Shown here: piece by piece, positions 63,708-64,000 of the stretch
Layout: every line of letters begins with the position of its first letter
Position numbering within the stretch: position 1 is the stretch's first letter
Assembly (NCBI GenBank): GCA_023436245.1
Contig: JAEZJZ010000020.1
Span: 41,365 to 105,364, forward strand
Source of the DNA: Bacillota bacterium
GTDB taxonomy: Bacteria; Bacillota; UBA994; UBA5500
Direction: 5' to 3'
DNA: 64,000 bases
Translations under genes and position numbers: made by a program
Notes under the pieces: model-generated
What the model saw: the letters and a program-made list of their open reading frames with translations, nothing else
Databases searched by the model: none
Told to the model about the DNA's origin: nothing

Positions 63708-63964
63708 CGTCTCACGCCCCATTCTCCGTTCTAGTCTGAATGCAACACAGGTCAACTGGCCTGGACGGATGCCTTGCTCTACAAGAAGTGGATTACGCCC
63801 TACCTCTACTACTTTGATGTCTGAACTGATGACGGCAGGCTGATGCTTGGACCAGAAGGCGCCCCGCAGCCCAGCAAGTTCCAAGTCAGTACGCAGCGCA
63901 AATAGCTACACCCATGCAGCCAGCCTGTTCTATGAGTGCCACAACTGCTGTAGCGATAAGAACT

Positions 63965-64000
63965 GGGGGGGGGGGGGGGGGGGGGGCGGCGGGGGGGGCG
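63965..64000. other. Poly-G run at the right edge
   Basis: From 63965 the sequence is almost pure G with a few C. This fits two-colour sequencing no-signal reads at a contig end and should not be read as biology. The ~105 bases before it (63860-63964) hold a short Cys-rich plus-strand reading with no stop, too short to name. Confidence 0.75.

Noticed and set aside
63860..63964. Cys-rich plus-strand frame (FYECHNCCSDKNW) as a transposase fragment
   Set aside because: Too short and at a damaged contig end; similarity to IS1182-type Cys motifs is suggestive only.

Overview
The window comes from a Bacillota (Firmicutes) chromosome of moderately high GC, most likely an anaerobic, possibly spore-forming lineage. 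Supporting this are WhiA, the pgk-tpiA-gpmI-eno-secG glycolytic run, rnr, smpB and tmRNA close by, a B12-dependent class II ribonucleotide reductase, a membrane pyrophosphatase with a K+-dependent signature, stalk-domain (copper amine oxidase N-like) and S-layer-homology proteins, and strong GGAGG ribosome binding sites throughout. Genus cannot be resolved from sequence alone. The right edge ends in a homopolymer G run that looks like an assembly artefact.

Layout. 0-13.4 kb is a worn accessory region: GNAT acetyltransferases, two Asp/Glu-racemase-family genes, an HxlR regulator with a probable operator, a Phd-Uma2 fusion, lipoproteins and several broken genes (an HExxH lipoprotein, an SLH protein abutting a DUF1848 remnant, a phosphoesterase with an in-frame amber codon). 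13.6-19.5 kb carries a secreted stalk-domain protein, an HpcH-type aldolase, a 44-residue membrane protein, an M24 peptidase and PepV. 19.6-32.3 kb is a defence/toxin-antitoxin island: a complete four-gene Wadjet operon (jetABCD, type II domain set), flanked by VbhA with a Fic stub, a Phd/ParE pair and a decayed MntA/HepT pair. 32.7-35.8 kb is a three-gene transposon. 36.6-53.8 kb is mostly core: an M20 amidohydrolase of atypical composition, tmRNA, smpB, ilvE, rnr, a nitronate monooxygenase, a GNAT, an HD hydrolase, hppA, then secG, eno, gpmI, tpiA, pgk and whiA, nearly all on the minus strand. 54-64 kb holds a YczE-like membrane protein, a six-unit Gly/Asn/Gln/Tyr-rich repeat protein, a methyltransferase, nrdJ with candidate NrdR boxes, a DUF362-ferredoxin protein, an M42 aminopeptidase and a GH29 fucosidase.

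Four dispersed palindromic repeat families sit between genes: (1) GGGGACTGKCCCC-core hairpins with changing but always self-complementary arms; (2) a GAAGGATC/AGATTCTTCG element; (3) a ~150-175 bp element of three consecutive hairpins whose stems show compensatory changes between copies; (4) a CATG-centred double palindrome.

How the genes work together: the Wadjet operon is read as a plasmid-cleaving SMC system with tight translational coupling. The glycolytic run covers 3-phosphoglycerate-kinase to enolase, without gapA. tmRNA, SmpB and RNase R form the trans-translation/RNA decay unit. Many peptidases (M20, M24, M42, PepV) and racemases suggest peptide and amino-acid metabolism. The least explained object is the low-complexity repeat protein at 54.8-56.3 kb.
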